This document shows, piece by piece, positions 8,232 through 17,310 of a DNA stretch of 64,000 nt. The translations under genes were made by a program, and so were the position numbers. The stretch spans positions 1-64,000 of the forward strand of contig NZ_VTUZ01000043.1 of the NCBI RefSeq assembly GCF_008369935.1, read 5' to 3'. Source of the DNA: Paraburkholderia panacisoli (GTDB taxonomy: Bacteria > Pseudomonadota > Gammaproteobacteria > Burkholderiales > Burkholderiaceae). Positions within the stretch are counted from its first letter, which is position 1; the number at the start of each line of letters is the position of its first letter. The notes under the pieces are model-generated. The model was not told the origin of the DNA and did not search any database. It saw only the letters and a program-made list of their open reading frames with translations.

Positions 8232-9251
8232 ATGCCGGCTACACGTATGATGATTGCGCGTCGCGCCGGCGTCAGCGTTGCCACGGTAGACCGTGTGCTA
8301 CGCGACGACCAGGGGGTTCGCCCCGAAACAGCCGAACGCGTCCATCTCGCGCTTGCGACGCTGCGTGACGAGCGTGCAAGCCGCGGCCGGCCCGCGAAAA
8401 CCACTTCGTTCCGGGTCGCGTTCGTTTTGCCGCAAATCAACTCCCGCTTTCTTGATCAGGTCGAGCGCGATATCGCGCTGTCGGCCAGCTTCTTCCGCGA
8501 GCACCGCATCGTGCCGTCGTTCTATCGCTGCGACCTGTCCAGCCAGCGAGACGCCATGTCATTCGCCCAGCAACTGATCGACTACGATGCGCTTGTACTC
8601 GTGCCGCTCGATTACCCGTGGGTCGAGCGGATGATTCAGGACATGACGGATGCGAACGTGCCCGTCGTCACGGTGTTCTCTGACTTGCCGTCGAGTGCTC
8701 GTGCTGCGTACGTCGGCGTCGATAACCGCATCGCGGGACGAACTGCCGGCCTGCTCATGGGGCGCTTTGTCGGTTCGCGCATCGGCACCGTTGCAGTGTT
8801 GTCCGCGTCGTCGCGGCTGCACGATCAGCTCGAGCGGCGCACCGGTTTCTCTCAGGTTCTCGAAGAAGATTTCCGCAACCTGCGCTGGGTCACCGAACCC
8901 GATTTCGCCGAAGACGACGATAGCGCGGGCCTCGCCGTGCAAGGGCTGATTGCCGGACACCGCGATCTGGTCGGCGTGTATGTGACGGGCGGCGGCATTT
9001 CCGGCATCGCGTCCGCGTTGCAGGAGTCGGGCGACAAGGCGCGCGTCGTCCTGATCGGCCACGAATGCACCACCGACACGCGCGTGCAATTGTCCGGGCG
9101 CGCGATCGACGTGATCCTCGATCAGGACGTGCGCGGCATCGTCCATTGGGCGGGCCTTGCGGCGATCAATTTCCTGAACGACGTGCGTGGTGTGCTGGTC
9201 ATTCCGACGCCCGAAACCCGAATTTATCTTCGTGAGAATGCGCATGCCTGA
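8232..9251 (+). CDS. LacI family transcriptional regulator
   Basis: A 339-residue protein from the ATG at 8232, placed five bases after GGAGGAG; an upstream in-frame start at 8208 is less likely. Residues 1-50 hold a LacI helix-turn-helix (MIARRAGVSVATVDRVL), with ATVDRVL in place of the usual ATVSRVL. The rest is a periplasmic-binding-protein-like sensor domain with FSDLPSSARAAYVGVDNRIAGR, the type 1 fold found in regulators that bind sugars or polyols. It lies directly upstream of the ABC-DhaLK operon on the same strand and is the obvious candidate regulator. Confidence 0.85.
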   Translation: MPATRMMIARRAGVSVATVDRVLRDDQGVRPETAERVHLALATLRDERASRGRPAKTTSFRVAFVLPQINSRFLDQVERDIALSASFFREHRIVPSFYRCDLSSQRDAMSFAQQLIDYDALVLVPLDYPWVERMIQDMTDANVPVVTVFSDLPSSARAAYVGVDNRIAGRTAGLLMGRFVGSRIGTVAVLSASSRLHDQLERRTGFSQVLEEDFRNLRWVTEPDFAEDDDSAGLAVQGLIAGHRDLVGVYVTGGGISGIASALQESGDKARVVLIGHECTTDTRVQLSGRAIDVILDQDVRGIVHWAGLAAINFLNDVRGVLVIPTPETRIYLRENAHA

Positions 9252-9365
9252 CGCTCGCGACACGCGGACCGCGTTCTGAATCCGCCAGAGCCCAAATACA
9301 GCGCCTGGCGCATGGGTGCTGTCTGTCATCAGGTTGGAGACCCGAGAGAGACAAGGAGAAAACAA

Positions 9366-10697
9366 ATGTTACGTCTTACGTCAGCAAGGGTAGTCGCGGC
9401 GGTTCTAGCGTCGATGGGGCTTTGCTTCGGATCGGCTGCGCACGCGCAAGGCAAGCAGTTGACGCTGTGTTGGGCCGCGTGGGATCCGGCCAACGCACTC
9501 GTCGAATTGTCTAAAGATTTCACAGTCAAGACCGGCATCGCGATGAAGTTCGAATTCGTGCCATGGACGAGCTACGCGGACCGCTTCATCAACGAGCTCA
9601 ATTCGCATGGCAAGTTGTGCGACCTGATCATCGGCGATAGCCAGTGGATCGGTGGTGCGGCCGTCAATGGGCACTACGTGAAGCTCAACGATTTCTTCGC
9701 GAAGAACAAGATATCGATGGACGATTTCGTGCCGGCAACGGTTGTCGGCTACGCGGAATGGCCGAAGAACACGCCGAACTACTGGGCTTTGCCAGCGATG
9801 GCAGACGCGGTGGGATGGACGTATCGGAAAGACTGGTTCTCAAGACCTGAACTACGCGCCGAGTTCAAGCAGAAATACAAACGTGAACTCGAACCGCCGA
9901 CCACGATGGCTGAACTCAAGCAAACCGCCGAATTCTTCCAGGGGCGCAAGATCGACGGAAAGACGGTATACGGTGTGTATATCTTCACTGAGCGCGGCTC
10001 GGAAGGCATCACGATGGGCGTGACCAACATGCTCTACAACTATGGCTTTGAATATCAGGATCCAAAGAAGCCATATCACCTCGATGGGTTCGTGAATTCG
10101 GCTGGAGCAATCAAGGGGCTTGAGTTCTATAAGGCGCTTTACAAGTGCTGCACCGCGCCGGGCATGACGAACGCCTACATGCAGGAAGGACTCGATGCGT
10201 TCAAGTCCGGTCAGGTCGCGATGCAGATGAACTGGTTCGCTTTCTTCCCCGGACTCTATAAGGACCCGAATGTCGGTGGCGACAAGATCGGATTCTTCGT
10301 CAATCCAAAGGACGTCAAGCAGTTCACGCAGCTTGGCGGGCAAGGCATATCAGTCGTTTCGTATTCGGATCACAAAGCGGATGCGCTCGAATACATCAAG
10401 TGGTTTGCGCAAGGCGATGTGCAGAAGAAGTGGTGGCAACTCGGCGGTTATTCGGCGGCGAAGTCGGTTGTGGATGCACCGGACTTTCCAAAGAGCGCGC
10501 CGTTCGCGCCGGCCTTCCTGACGTCGATGTCGATCGTGAAGGACTTCTGGGCAGAGCCAGCCTACGCCGAGTTGCTGCTCGACATGCAAAAACGCGTGCA
10601 CGACTATGTGGTGGCCGACAAGGGTACCTCGAAAGAAGCGCTTGATTTGCTGGTCAAGGACTGGAACAAGGTCTTCAAGGCGGAAGGGAAGAACTAA
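9366..10697 (+). CDS. ABC transporter substrate-binding protein (sugar/polyol type)
   Basis: A 443-residue extracellular solute-binding protein of family 1. The start at 9366 follows AAGGAGAA and gives a classic signal peptide ending SAAHAQG (cleavage near residue 25). The mature part starts QLTLCWAAWDPANALVELSKDF and has the conserved WTSYADRFINEL and AMQMNWFAFFPG segments. First gene of the transport operon; a 70-base gap separates it from the permease gene. The operon architecture (two permeases, small membrane protein, two ATPases) matches the glycerol-type GlpV-P-Q-S-T importers of alphaproteobacteria. With DhaL/DhaK downstream the ligand is inferred to be a short polyol or ketose. Confidence 0.88.
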   Translation: MLRLTSARVVAAVLASMGLCFGSAAHAQGKQLTLCWAAWDPANALVELSKDFTVKTGIAMKFEFVPWTSYADRFINELNSHGKLCDLIIGDSQWIGGAAVNGHYVKLNDFFAKNKISMDDFVPATVVGYAEWPKNTPNYWALPAMADAVGWTYRKDWFSRPELRAEFKQKYKRELEPPTTMAELKQTAEFFQGRKIDGKTVYGVYIFTERGSEGITMGVTNMLYNYGFEYQDPKKPYHLDGFVNSAGAIKGLEFYKALYKCCTAPGMTNAYMQEGLDAFKSGQVAMQMNWFAFFPGLYKDPNVGGDKIGFFVNPKDVKQFTQLGGQGISVVSYSDHKADALEYIKWFAQGDVQKKWWQLGGYSAAKSVVDAPDFPKSAPFAPAFLTSMSIVKDFWAEPAYAELLLDMQKRVHDYVVADKGTSKEALDLLVKDWNKVFKAEGKN

Positions 10698-10767
10698 TAC
10701 TCAAGGGACCTCAACGCGCGGAGCTCCGGGCTGCCTGAGATGGGCAGTCCGCGCAAAGGAGTCAGTC

Positions 10768-11724
10768 ATGTTGGCGAACAAGCCTTTTCCTCCGGAAGGG
10801 TTGCAGTCGAAATCGCAGGCGCGCGCGGCGGCGCGCCTGCGCGGGCTGTCCGACCGGACAATCGCGTGGCTGTTCATCCTTCCGACCATCGTACTGCTGC
10901 TTGCGATCAACATCTTTCCGTTGATCTGGGCGTTGCGCCTATCGTTCACGAACTTCAAGTCGAACATGCCGAGCGTACCGGCGCGTTTTGTCGGCATCGA
11001 CAACTACACGGACATCCTGACCGACGAAGACATCTGGTACGCGATGCAGGTCACCGCGCGCTTTGTGTTCTGGTCGGTCGGACTCGAAGTGTTGCTCGGG
11101 TTCGGGCTGGCGCTTCTGATCAACCGGCAGTTTCGCGGCCATAGTTTCTGGACGACGCTGATCCTGCTTCCGATGATGTTGTCGCCCGCCGTCGTCGGCA
11201 ACTTCTGGACTTTCCTGCTGCAACCTCAAACGGGCCTTTTCAACGACATCGTCAGTTTCTTCACAGGCATTCCGCCCAACTCGTTCCAGATGATCGGCGA
11301 CGTGGCGCTCGCTCCGTGGACCATCGTCATGGTCGATACATGGATGTGGACGCCCTACGTCATGTTGATCTGTCTTGCCGGCCTGCGTTCGATTCCCGAC
11401 TACATCTACGAGGCGGCCGAAGTGGACCGTGCTTCGCCGTGGCGCCAGTTCTGGTCGATCACGCTGCCGATGACGCTGCCGTTCCTGATGCTGGCGGTTC
11501 TGTTTCGCGGCATCGAGAACTTCAAGATGTTCGACATGGTGAATCTGCTGACGTCGGGCGGTCCTGGTTCCGTGACGGAAACCGTGTCGATCACCCTCAA
11601 GCGCGCGGCGTTCGAGAAGTGGCAAACGGGTTATTCGTCTGCGTTGGCGATCATTCTGTTCGTCGTCGTGTTCGGCGCCGCGAATATCTATGTGAAGGCA
11701 CTCAACAGGGTGAAACAGCGATGA
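10768..11724 (+). CDS. ABC transporter permease, first subunit
   Basis: A 318-residue inner-membrane protein from the ATG at 10768, preceded by AAAGGAGTC. Six transmembrane segments are visible, beginning TIAWLFILPTIVLLLAI. The cytoplasmic EAA loop reads YEAAEVDRASPWRQFWSITLP, the site that contacts the ATPase. It is of the MalF/UgpA type. Its stop overlaps the next permease start (ATGA), showing translational coupling. A longer upstream reading overlaps the binding-protein gene and lacks hydrophobic character. Confidence 0.88.
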   Translation: MLANKPFPPEGLQSKSQARAAARLRGLSDRTIAWLFILPTIVLLLAINIFPLIWALRLSFTNFKSNMPSVPARFVGIDNYTDILTDEDIWYAMQVTARFVFWSVGLEVLLGFGLALLINRQFRGHSFWTTLILLPMMLSPAVVGNFWTFLLQPQTGLFNDIVSFFTGIPPNSFQMIGDVALAPWTIVMVDTWMWTPYVMLICLAGLRSIPDYIYEAAEVDRASPWRQFWSITLPMTLPFLMLAVLFRGIENFKMFDMVNLLTSGGPGSVTETVSITLKRAAFEKWQTGYSSALAIILFVVVFGAANIYVKALNRVKQR

Positions 11725-12674
11725 CAGACCTGGCCCTTCAACAATCGGTCGTAGCCGCGTCGCCGCGCGGCAAGACGTTTGCGGCCATCGTCGTGGTCGC
11801 GTACGCACTCGTTGCGACGTTGCCCATCGTGTGGATTATCCTGACGAGCTTCAAGACGCAGGAGGACGCAATTGCGTATCCACCCGTCGTGATGTTTCAG
11901 CCATCGATGGAAGGCTACGTGAATCTCTTCACGATCCGCTCGCGGCAGACGCCGGAGTTCATCGCGAGCCTGCCTCCGGCGCAGACCTGGTATGACCGTG
12001 ACGTCCGCAAGCGCAGTATGGTGATTGCGGGACCGTCGAAGGTCTTGCCGCGTTTCGTCAATTCGCTCGTGATCGGCTTCGGCTCGACGTTTCTCGCGGT
12101 GTTTCTCGGCACGCTGGCCGCGTATGCGTTCTCGCGTTTCAAGGTGCCGCTGGCGGACGATCTGCTGTTTTTCATTCTATCGACACGGATGATGCCACCC
12201 ATTGCCGTTGCGATTCCCATCTATCTGATGTATCGCGCACTCGGGCTGGCCGATAGCTACCTGGGCATGATCGTGCTGTACACGGCCGTGAATGTGTCGC
12301 TGGCAGTGTGGTTGCTGAAGGGCTTCATCGACGAGATTCCGCGCGAATATGAGGAAGCCGCGCTCGTCGACGGTTACACGCGGCTGCAGGCTTTTATCAA
12401 GGTCGTGTTGCCGCAGGCGATCACGGGCATTGCCGCAACCGCGATTTTCTGTCTGATCTTTGCCTGGAACGAGTACGCGTTTGCCTTATTGCTCACAAGC
12501 GGCGACGCGCAAACCATGCCCCCGTTCATTCCGTTCATCATCGGCGAGGGCGGCCAGGACTGGCCAGCCGTCGCGGCCGCGACGACACTGTTCGTGCTGC
12601 CGATCCTGATCTTCACCGTCGTGTTGCGCAAGCACCTGTTGCGCGGCATTACTTTCGGAGCGGTGCGCAAATGA
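11721..12674 (+). CDS. ABC transporter permease, second subunit
   Basis: A 317-residue MalG/UgpE-type permease. Six membrane segments start with FAAIVVVAYALVATLPIVWIILTSFKTQEDAIAYPP, the usual MalG-like first segment. The EAA loop is YEEAALVDGYTRLQAFIKVVLPQA. The ATG at 11721 overlaps the previous stop, and its own stop overlaps the next gene's start, so the cluster is tightly coupled. The long first periplasmic loop (about residues 55-110) is typical of the glycerol/polyol subgroup. Confidence 0.88.
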   Translation: MTDLALQQSVVAASPRGKTFAAIVVVAYALVATLPIVWIILTSFKTQEDAIAYPPVVMFQPSMEGYVNLFTIRSRQTPEFIASLPPAQTWYDRDVRKRSMVIAGPSKVLPRFVNSLVIGFGSTFLAVFLGTLAAYAFSRFKVPLADDLLFFILSTRMMPPIAVAIPIYLMYRALGLADSYLGMIVLYTAVNVSLAVWLLKGFIDEIPREYEEAALVDGYTRLQAFIKVVLPQAITGIAATAIFCLIFAWNEYAFALLLTSGDAQTMPPFIPFIIGEGGQDWPAVAAATTLFVLPILIFTVVLRKHLLRGITFGAVRK

Positions 12675-12865
12675 AAGTGCAAACCACCTTGCCAAGCCGG
12701 CGCTTTTTCCGTCGGCGCTACTGTGAAGGCGCTTCGACGGTGCTCATCGGCGTCGGCATCGCGATGCTTGTTCAACCGTTCACGGTCGATCTCTATACGT
12801 GGTCGTTTCCTGTGATCCTGGCGGGCGCGCTGGCTTTCGTCGTGACCAGCCACTTTCCGGACTGA
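12671..12865 (+). CDS. small membrane protein of the glycerol-type ABC cluster
   Basis: A 64-residue protein with an Arg-rich N-terminus (SRRFFRRRYC) and two hydrophobic segments, ASTVLIGVGIAMLVQPF and SFPVILAGALAFVV. It starts inside the stop of the second permease gene (ATGA) and ends three bases before the first ATPase gene. Small membrane proteins at this place are known from GlpPQST-like operons (DUF2160-type). Its role is not established; it may assist permease assembly. The tight coupling on both sides is the main support for this as a real gene. Confidence 0.75.
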   Translation: MKVQTTLPSRRFFRRRYCEGASTVLIGVGIAMLVQPFTVDLYTWSFPVILAGALAFVVTSHFPD

Positions 12866-12868
12866 GCC

Positions 12869-13984
12869 ATGTCGACGATCGTTCTTTCAAATCTTCACAA
12901 ACGTTTCGGCGATTTCACGGCCGTGCGCAATACGAATCTGACGGTGAGCGCTGGCCGCTTCGTTGTGCTGCTCGGACCTTCCGGCTGCGGCAAGACGACG
13001 ACACTGCGCATGATCGCCGGGCTCGAGTTGCCGACGTCGGGGCAGATTCATATCGACGGCAAAGATGTCACGGCGCTGCGCGCGCGTCAGCGCGACATTG
13101 CGTTCGTGTTCCAGATGTTCGCGCTCTATCCTCACATGAGCGTGCGCAACAACATCGCATTTCCGCTGAAAAACGAGGGCATTTCGCGGCGGGAAATCGC
13201 AACGCGCGTCGAATCCGCCGCCCATATGCTGCGCATCGAAAGCATACTCGACCGCAAGACGGGCGGACTCTCGGGCGGCGACCGTCAGCGTGTCGCATTG
13301 GGGCGCGCGATCGTGCGGCATCCGAAGGCCTTCCTGATGGATGAGCCGCTCGGCACGCTCGATGCCGATTTCCGCGAGCTGATGTGCCTCGAGCTGCGCA
13401 AGCTGCACAACACGCTTAACGCAACCACCGTCTACGTCACGCACGATCAAAGCGAGGCGATGGCGATGGCCGACGACGTCGTGGTGATGAATCAGGGCGA
13501 AGTACTTCAGTCCGCGTCGCCGCATGAGATTTATCACTTTCCTGCCACCGTTTTCGTCGGCAAGTTCATCGGCAGTCCGCCGATGAACTTCCTTTCTGTC
13601 GACGCCGGCGTCGAAGCGGGTGCGGAACGGGTGTCGCTTGGCGGTGCGCCGGTCCCGGTGCCGCGCGTTGAGGCCTGCGCCGCAAAGGCGCTGCTGGGCA
13701 TCCGGCCCGAGCACGTCCTGATCGACGCGCGCGGTGCCTTGCGTGGCCGCGTGATCGCCGACGAGTATCTCGGCTCGCATCAGATCCTCGTCGTGGATAC
13801 ATCGCTTGGCATTGTGCGCGTGAGGGTCGGCAAGGACGAAGGGCGGGCGGCCGGGGCACAGGTCGGTCTGTCGTTTCGCAAGGAACGCACGCTGCTGTAC
13901 GACGCAGCGAGCGGCAAGATGCTCCCGGGCGCGGCGCGGCAGATGGCTGTCAATGGGAACGGCAATGGGGACGCTTATGTCTGA
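12869..13984 (+). CDS. ABC transporter ATP-binding protein, first subunit
   Basis: A 371-residue ATPase of the MalK/UgpC group. Walker A is GPSGCGKTT, the signature is LSGGDRQRVALGRA (Asp replaces the usual Gln after LSGG), and Walker B is FLMDEPLGTLD, followed by the switch His in VYVTHDQSEAMAM. The C-terminal third (about residues 240-355) is a TOBE/OB regulatory domain. With the next ATPase gene it should form a heterodimer, as in GlpS/GlpT. The unusual signature and D-loop (LGTLD) may make this subunit the less active partner, which is inference. Confidence 0.87.
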   Translation: MSTIVLSNLHKRFGDFTAVRNTNLTVSAGRFVVLLGPSGCGKTTTLRMIAGLELPTSGQIHIDGKDVTALRARQRDIAFVFQMFALYPHMSVRNNIAFPLKNEGISRREIATRVESAAHMLRIESILDRKTGGLSGGDRQRVALGRAIVRHPKAFLMDEPLGTLDADFRELMCLELRKLHNTLNATTVYVTHDQSEAMAMADDVVVMNQGEVLQSASPHEIYHFPATVFVGKFIGSPPMNFLSVDAGVEAGAERVSLGGAPVPVPRVEACAAKALLGIRPEHVLIDARGALRGRVIADEYLGSHQILVVDTSLGIVRVRVGKDEGRAAGAQVGLSFRKERTLLYDAASGKMLPGAARQMAVNGNGNGDAYV

Positions 13985-14996
13985 GATCCGTTTGCACCAC
14001 GTGACGAAACGCTTCGGCGATATCGTCGCCGTAGACGACGTGTCGATCGACGTGAAGGAGGGCGAATTCGTCGTGTTGCTCGGGCCGAGCGGCGCAGGCA
14101 AGACGACGACGCTGCGCCTGATCGCCGGGCTCGAAAAGCCCGACGCTGGGGAAATCTTCATCGACGGCAAAGCGGCGACGGATTCGCATCCGGCGGATCG
14201 CGACGTTGCGTTCATCTTTCAACAGTATTCGCTGTATCCCCATCTGACCGTGTTCGGCAATCTTGCTTTTCCATTGCGTTCGCCGCGGCGGCGCGTGAGC
14301 GAGGCGCAAGTCACCGCGCGCGTGCAGGCGGTGGCCGAGATGCTGCACATGGAGTCCAAGCTCGGCAACATGGCGACGCATCTGTCGGGCGGCGAAATGC
14401 AGCGCGTTGCGATTGGGCGCGCGCTGGTGCGCGAGCCCAAAGTCTTCTTGATGGACGAGCCGCTGTCGTCGCTCGACGCAAAACTGCGCGAGGAACTGCG
14501 GATCGAACTGAAGCGGCTGCATCGCACGATCGGCGCGACGATTATCTACGTGACGCACGATCAGGTCGAAGCGACGACGCTCGCCGATCGCATCGGCATA
14601 CTCGAGCATGGCCGCATCGTGCAGATGGGCGCGCCGCGCGAAGTGTATGGCAATCCGGCTTCCCTCAGCGCGGCTCGCCGCCTCGGCTCGCCGCCCATCA
14701 ACTTGCTGCCCCCCGCGCTGTTCGATGCCGCCGCGATGCCGGCGGGCACGTCGACGGTCGCGATCCGTCCTGAAGATATCGTGCTGCACGCCCCCGATGC
14801 GCGCGACGTGCTCAACCTTCGCGTGCTCGAGTATTCCCCGCTTCGGCATCTGCTGATTCTGGACCGCGATGGCACCGCAATTGTCGCGACGACGATGACC
14901 GAACGCAATTTCGCGCCAGGGCAAACGGTCGGCGTGTCGCTGCCGCCGCGCAGCCTTCTTTATTTCCGCTCCGATGGCAGGAGGATTCCGGCATGA
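13977..14996 (+). CDS. ABC transporter ATP-binding protein, second subunit
   Basis: A 339-residue partner ATPase starting at the ATG at 13977, inside the end of the preceding gene (8-base overlap). Walker A is GPSGAGKTT, the signature LSGGEMQRVAIGRA, and Walker B FLMDEPLSSLD; the switch His lies in IYVTHDQVEATTLAD. The catalytic motifs are canonical, unlike the first ATPase. A C-terminal OB-type domain follows. The end overlaps the dhaL start (ATGA), so transporter and kinase are translationally linked. Confidence 0.87.
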   Translation: MSEIRLHHVTKRFGDIVAVDDVSIDVKEGEFVVLLGPSGAGKTTTLRLIAGLEKPDAGEIFIDGKAATDSHPADRDVAFIFQQYSLYPHLTVFGNLAFPLRSPRRRVSEAQVTARVQAVAEMLHMESKLGNMATHLSGGEMQRVAIGRALVREPKVFLMDEPLSSLDAKLREELRIELKRLHRTIGATIIYVTHDQVEATTLADRIGILEHGRIVQMGAPREVYGNPASLSAARRLGSPPINLLPPALFDAAAMPAGTSTVAIRPEDIVLHAPDARDVLNLRVLEYSPLRHLLILDRDGTAIVATTMTERNFAPGQTVGVSLPPRSLLYFRSDGRRIPA

Positions 14997-15631
14997 ACGG
15001 CAAAACGGTCATGGCGTGCATCGAGGCTGCGCATGCCACGCTGAAGGAACACACCGACGAAATCGCGGCGCTTGATCAGCAGATTGGCGACGGCGATCAT
15101 ATCTTCAACTTGTTACGCGGCATCGATGCGCTGCTCGCGATGCGCGCGGAGATAGAGGCGCAAGCGTTCGCATCCGCGCTGGACCTTGCGGCGTCGAAAC
15201 TGCTGTCGACGGTCGGCGGTTCGTCCGGGCCGTTGTTCTTTTCGTTGCTGCACGGAATGGCGAAGGCCTCGGCCGAAAGTGCGCACGCGCTGAGCCTGGA
15301 GGACGCGGCGCGGATTTTCGCCGCAGGTGTCGATGCCGTCGCTCAGCGCGGCAAGGCGGGCATCGGCAGCAAGACGATGATGGACGTGCTCATCCCCGTC
15401 GCGTCGCGTTTTGCAGAACTGGCTGACACCAACGCGGCGCCGGAAGCCGTGCTCGATGCGTTGCCGCTGGTCGCCGAAGCGAGCATGCTGGCCACGCGCG
15501 ACATGCTCGCGACGAAGGGGCGCGCGTCCTTTCTCGGCGAACGCTCGCGCGGTCACATCGATCCGGGCGCGCGTTCGAGTCAGTTGATGATCGAGGCGGT
15601 ATGTGCGCGGCTCGCGCAAGACAGAGAGTGA
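14993..15631 (+). CDS. dhaL: dihydroxyacetone kinase subunit DhaL
   Basis: A 212-residue all-helical nucleotide-binding subunit. The Mg-ATP motif is QQIGDGDHIFNLLRG (usual GDGDHG), followed by TVGGSSGPLFF and GHIDPGARSSQLM, the conserved ADP/Mg contacts of DhaL. There is no DhaM or PTS-like gene nearby, so the kinase probably uses ATP directly as two-part versions do. Phe replaces the usual small residue after GDGDH-I, a mild deviation. It is coupled to the ATPase gene upstream and followed 14 bases on by dhaK. The product would phosphorylate dihydroxyacetone or a related ketose (erythrulose) entering through the ABC system. Confidence 0.85.
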   Translation: MNGKTVMACIEAAHATLKEHTDEIAALDQQIGDGDHIFNLLRGIDALLAMRAEIEAQAFASALDLAASKLLSTVGGSSGPLFFSLLHGMAKASAESAHALSLEDAARIFAAGVDAVAQRGKAGIGSKTMMDVLIPVASRFAELADTNAAPEAVLDALPLVAEASMLATRDMLATKGRASFLGERSRGHIDPGARSSQLMIEAVCARLAQDRE

Positions 15632-15645
15632 AAGGAGCGTAGGCC

Positions 15646-16635
15646 ATGAAGAAATTTATCAATCACGTCGACGACTTTTTGACCGAGAGCCTCGCCGGAT
15701 TCGCCGCCGCGCATAGCGATCTTGTCGTGCTCAATCAGGAACCGGTATTCGTGCGGCGCAAGACACTGAAGCCGGGCAAGGTTGCGCTGGTCTCAGGCGG
15801 CGGCTCGGGACACGAGCCTTTGCATAGCGGCTTTGTCGGCTACGGGATGCTCGATGCGGCGTGCCCTGGCCAGGTTTTCACTTCGCCAACGCCCGATCAG
15901 ATGATGGCTGCCGCGAAGGCCGTCGATACCGGCGCGGGGACGCTCTTCATCGTAAAGAACTATTCCGGCGATCTGATGAACTTCGAAATGGCGTCGGAGA
16001 TGTCGGAAGTACCGAATGCAATGGTGTTGATCAACGACGACGTCGCCGTCGAAAACTCCAGTTACACGACGGGCCGACGCGGTGTGGCGGGTGCCGTGAT
16101 CGTCGAGAAACTGGTGGGCAGCCTTGCCGAAAGCGGCGCGGACCTCGAACAATGCAAGGCGTTCGGCGACCGCATCAACAAGAATACGGCGTCGATGGGC
16201 GTTGCGTTCTCGAGCTGCACGGTGCCCGCAGCGGGCACATTGACGTTCAAGATCGGCGACGATGAAATCGAAGTCGGTGTCGGAATTCATGGCGAGCCGG
16301 GGCGGCGGCGCGCGCGTTTTGCCGCGGCCGACGCGATTGCGGGAGAACTGCTGACGGCGATCGTCGCCGATCTGAAACCGCGGACTGGCTCGGAATTGCT
16401 GGTCCTGATCAATGGGCTAGGTGGCACGCCGCTCGGCGAACTGTATCTGTTGTTCAATTCCACGCGCTTATGGCTGCAACAGCGCGACCTGAAGATCGCG
16501 CGCGTGCAGGTCGGTTCGCTGACGACCTCGCTGGAAATGGCCGGTGCGTCGATCACCGTGTGTGTGATGAACGACGACATGACGCGGCATTGGGATAGTC
16601 CGGTGCATACGCCGTCGCTGAGGTGGGGGATATAG
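15646..16635 (+). CDS. dhaK: dihydroxyacetone kinase subunit DhaK
   Basis: A 329-residue substrate-binding subunit of normal length. It has VSGGGSGHEPLHSGFVG, KNYSGDLMNFEMA and, near residue 220, GVGIHGEPGRRR, whose His forms the covalent hemiaminal with the ketose in known DhaK proteins. AAAGGAGC precedes the ATG. It is the last gene of the LacI-regulated transport/kinase operon. The clustering of an importer with DhaLK, without glycerol dehydrogenase or tetrose isomerase genes, suggests that the ketose itself is imported. The substrate could be dihydroxyacetone or a tetrulose; sequence alone does not decide. Confidence 0.9.
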   Translation: MKKFINHVDDFLTESLAGFAAAHSDLVVLNQEPVFVRRKTLKPGKVALVSGGGSGHEPLHSGFVGYGMLDAACPGQVFTSPTPDQMMAAAKAVDTGAGTLFIVKNYSGDLMNFEMASEMSEVPNAMVLINDDVAVENSSYTTGRRGVAGAVIVEKLVGSLAESGADLEQCKAFGDRINKNTASMGVAFSSCTVPAAGTLTFKIGDDEIEVGVGIHGEPGRRRARFAAADAIAGELLTAIVADLKPRTGSELLVLINGLGGTPLGELYLLFNSTRLWLQQRDLKIARVQVGSLTTSLEMAGASITVCVMNDDMTRHWDSPVHTPSLRWGI

Positions 16636-16878
16636 CGCGTCCGGCCGCGTTCGGGCCAGAACGTGTCAAAACGCCTGGCCACAGGGAATTGACGAGACCA
16701 GTCTCGGCGCAGGTCGCGGCGTGTGAATTGCGGGAACACAAACCTCTAATCACAGCCGCACATATTGCAAAGGCTCTACAACCGCGTGCGGGTATCACGC
16801 CGCATCACCTTCATAAGGGTTTCTGAACCGGGTAGCTTGATCACCGCTTCATGTTGTTCCAGGCGCCGCGTTGAAGGG

Positions 16879-17232
16879 TTAATACCCTTTCGTATAGAGC
16901 GACAGATGGTTACTCACCGACGTTACACCCGGCACGCCCTTCGCCACGTCCGCGGCCTGCTGGATCTGAGGACCGTCCGGCACGCTGCCGGATAGTGTCA
17001 CGACACCTCCGCGCGCCTTGACGAATACGTTCGACACGTTGAAGTTGGGCGCTTTCGATAGCGCCTTGCGTACATCGCGAGCCAGCATCTTGTCCGCTGC
17101 CGTCGCCTTGCCTGAACTTGCAGCCGGACTCGACGCCATCGGCATGGCGTTGCTGGTTTGCGCGTAGACATTCGACGTCAGCGTCACGCATCCCACGACG
17201 ATGAGCAGATTCACAACGTTGCATGCTTTCAT
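16879..17232 (-). CDS. BON domain-containing exported protein
   Basis: A 117-residue protein from the ATG at 17232. It has a signal peptide (LLIVVGCVTLTSNVYAQ), a low-complexity Ala/Ser linker to about residue 45, and one BON domain (VRKALSKAPNFNVSNVFVKARGGVVTLSGSVPDG...GVTSVSNHL). BON proteins are periplasmic and bind membranes or support envelope and osmotic stress responses. It stands alone between sparse regions. Confidence 0.8.
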   Translation of the reverse strand: MKACNVVNLLIVVGCVTLTSNVYAQTSNAMPMASSPAASSGKATAADKMLARDVRKALSKAPNFNVSNVFVKARGGVVTLSGSVPDGPQIQQAADVAKGVPGVTSVSNHLSLYTKGY

Positions 17233-17310
17233 GATTGCCTCTCTTGTTCGGTTTGGCAGATCGTGAGTCAAAGATAGCCAACATTCCGCTACTAACAAAG
17301 CCGCTTGCAC

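Noticed and set aside
12887..14215. 442-codon minus-strand frame opposite the ABC ATPase genes
   Set aside because: Antisense of Walker motifs in both ATPase genes; composition is His/Arg-rich with no known domain.
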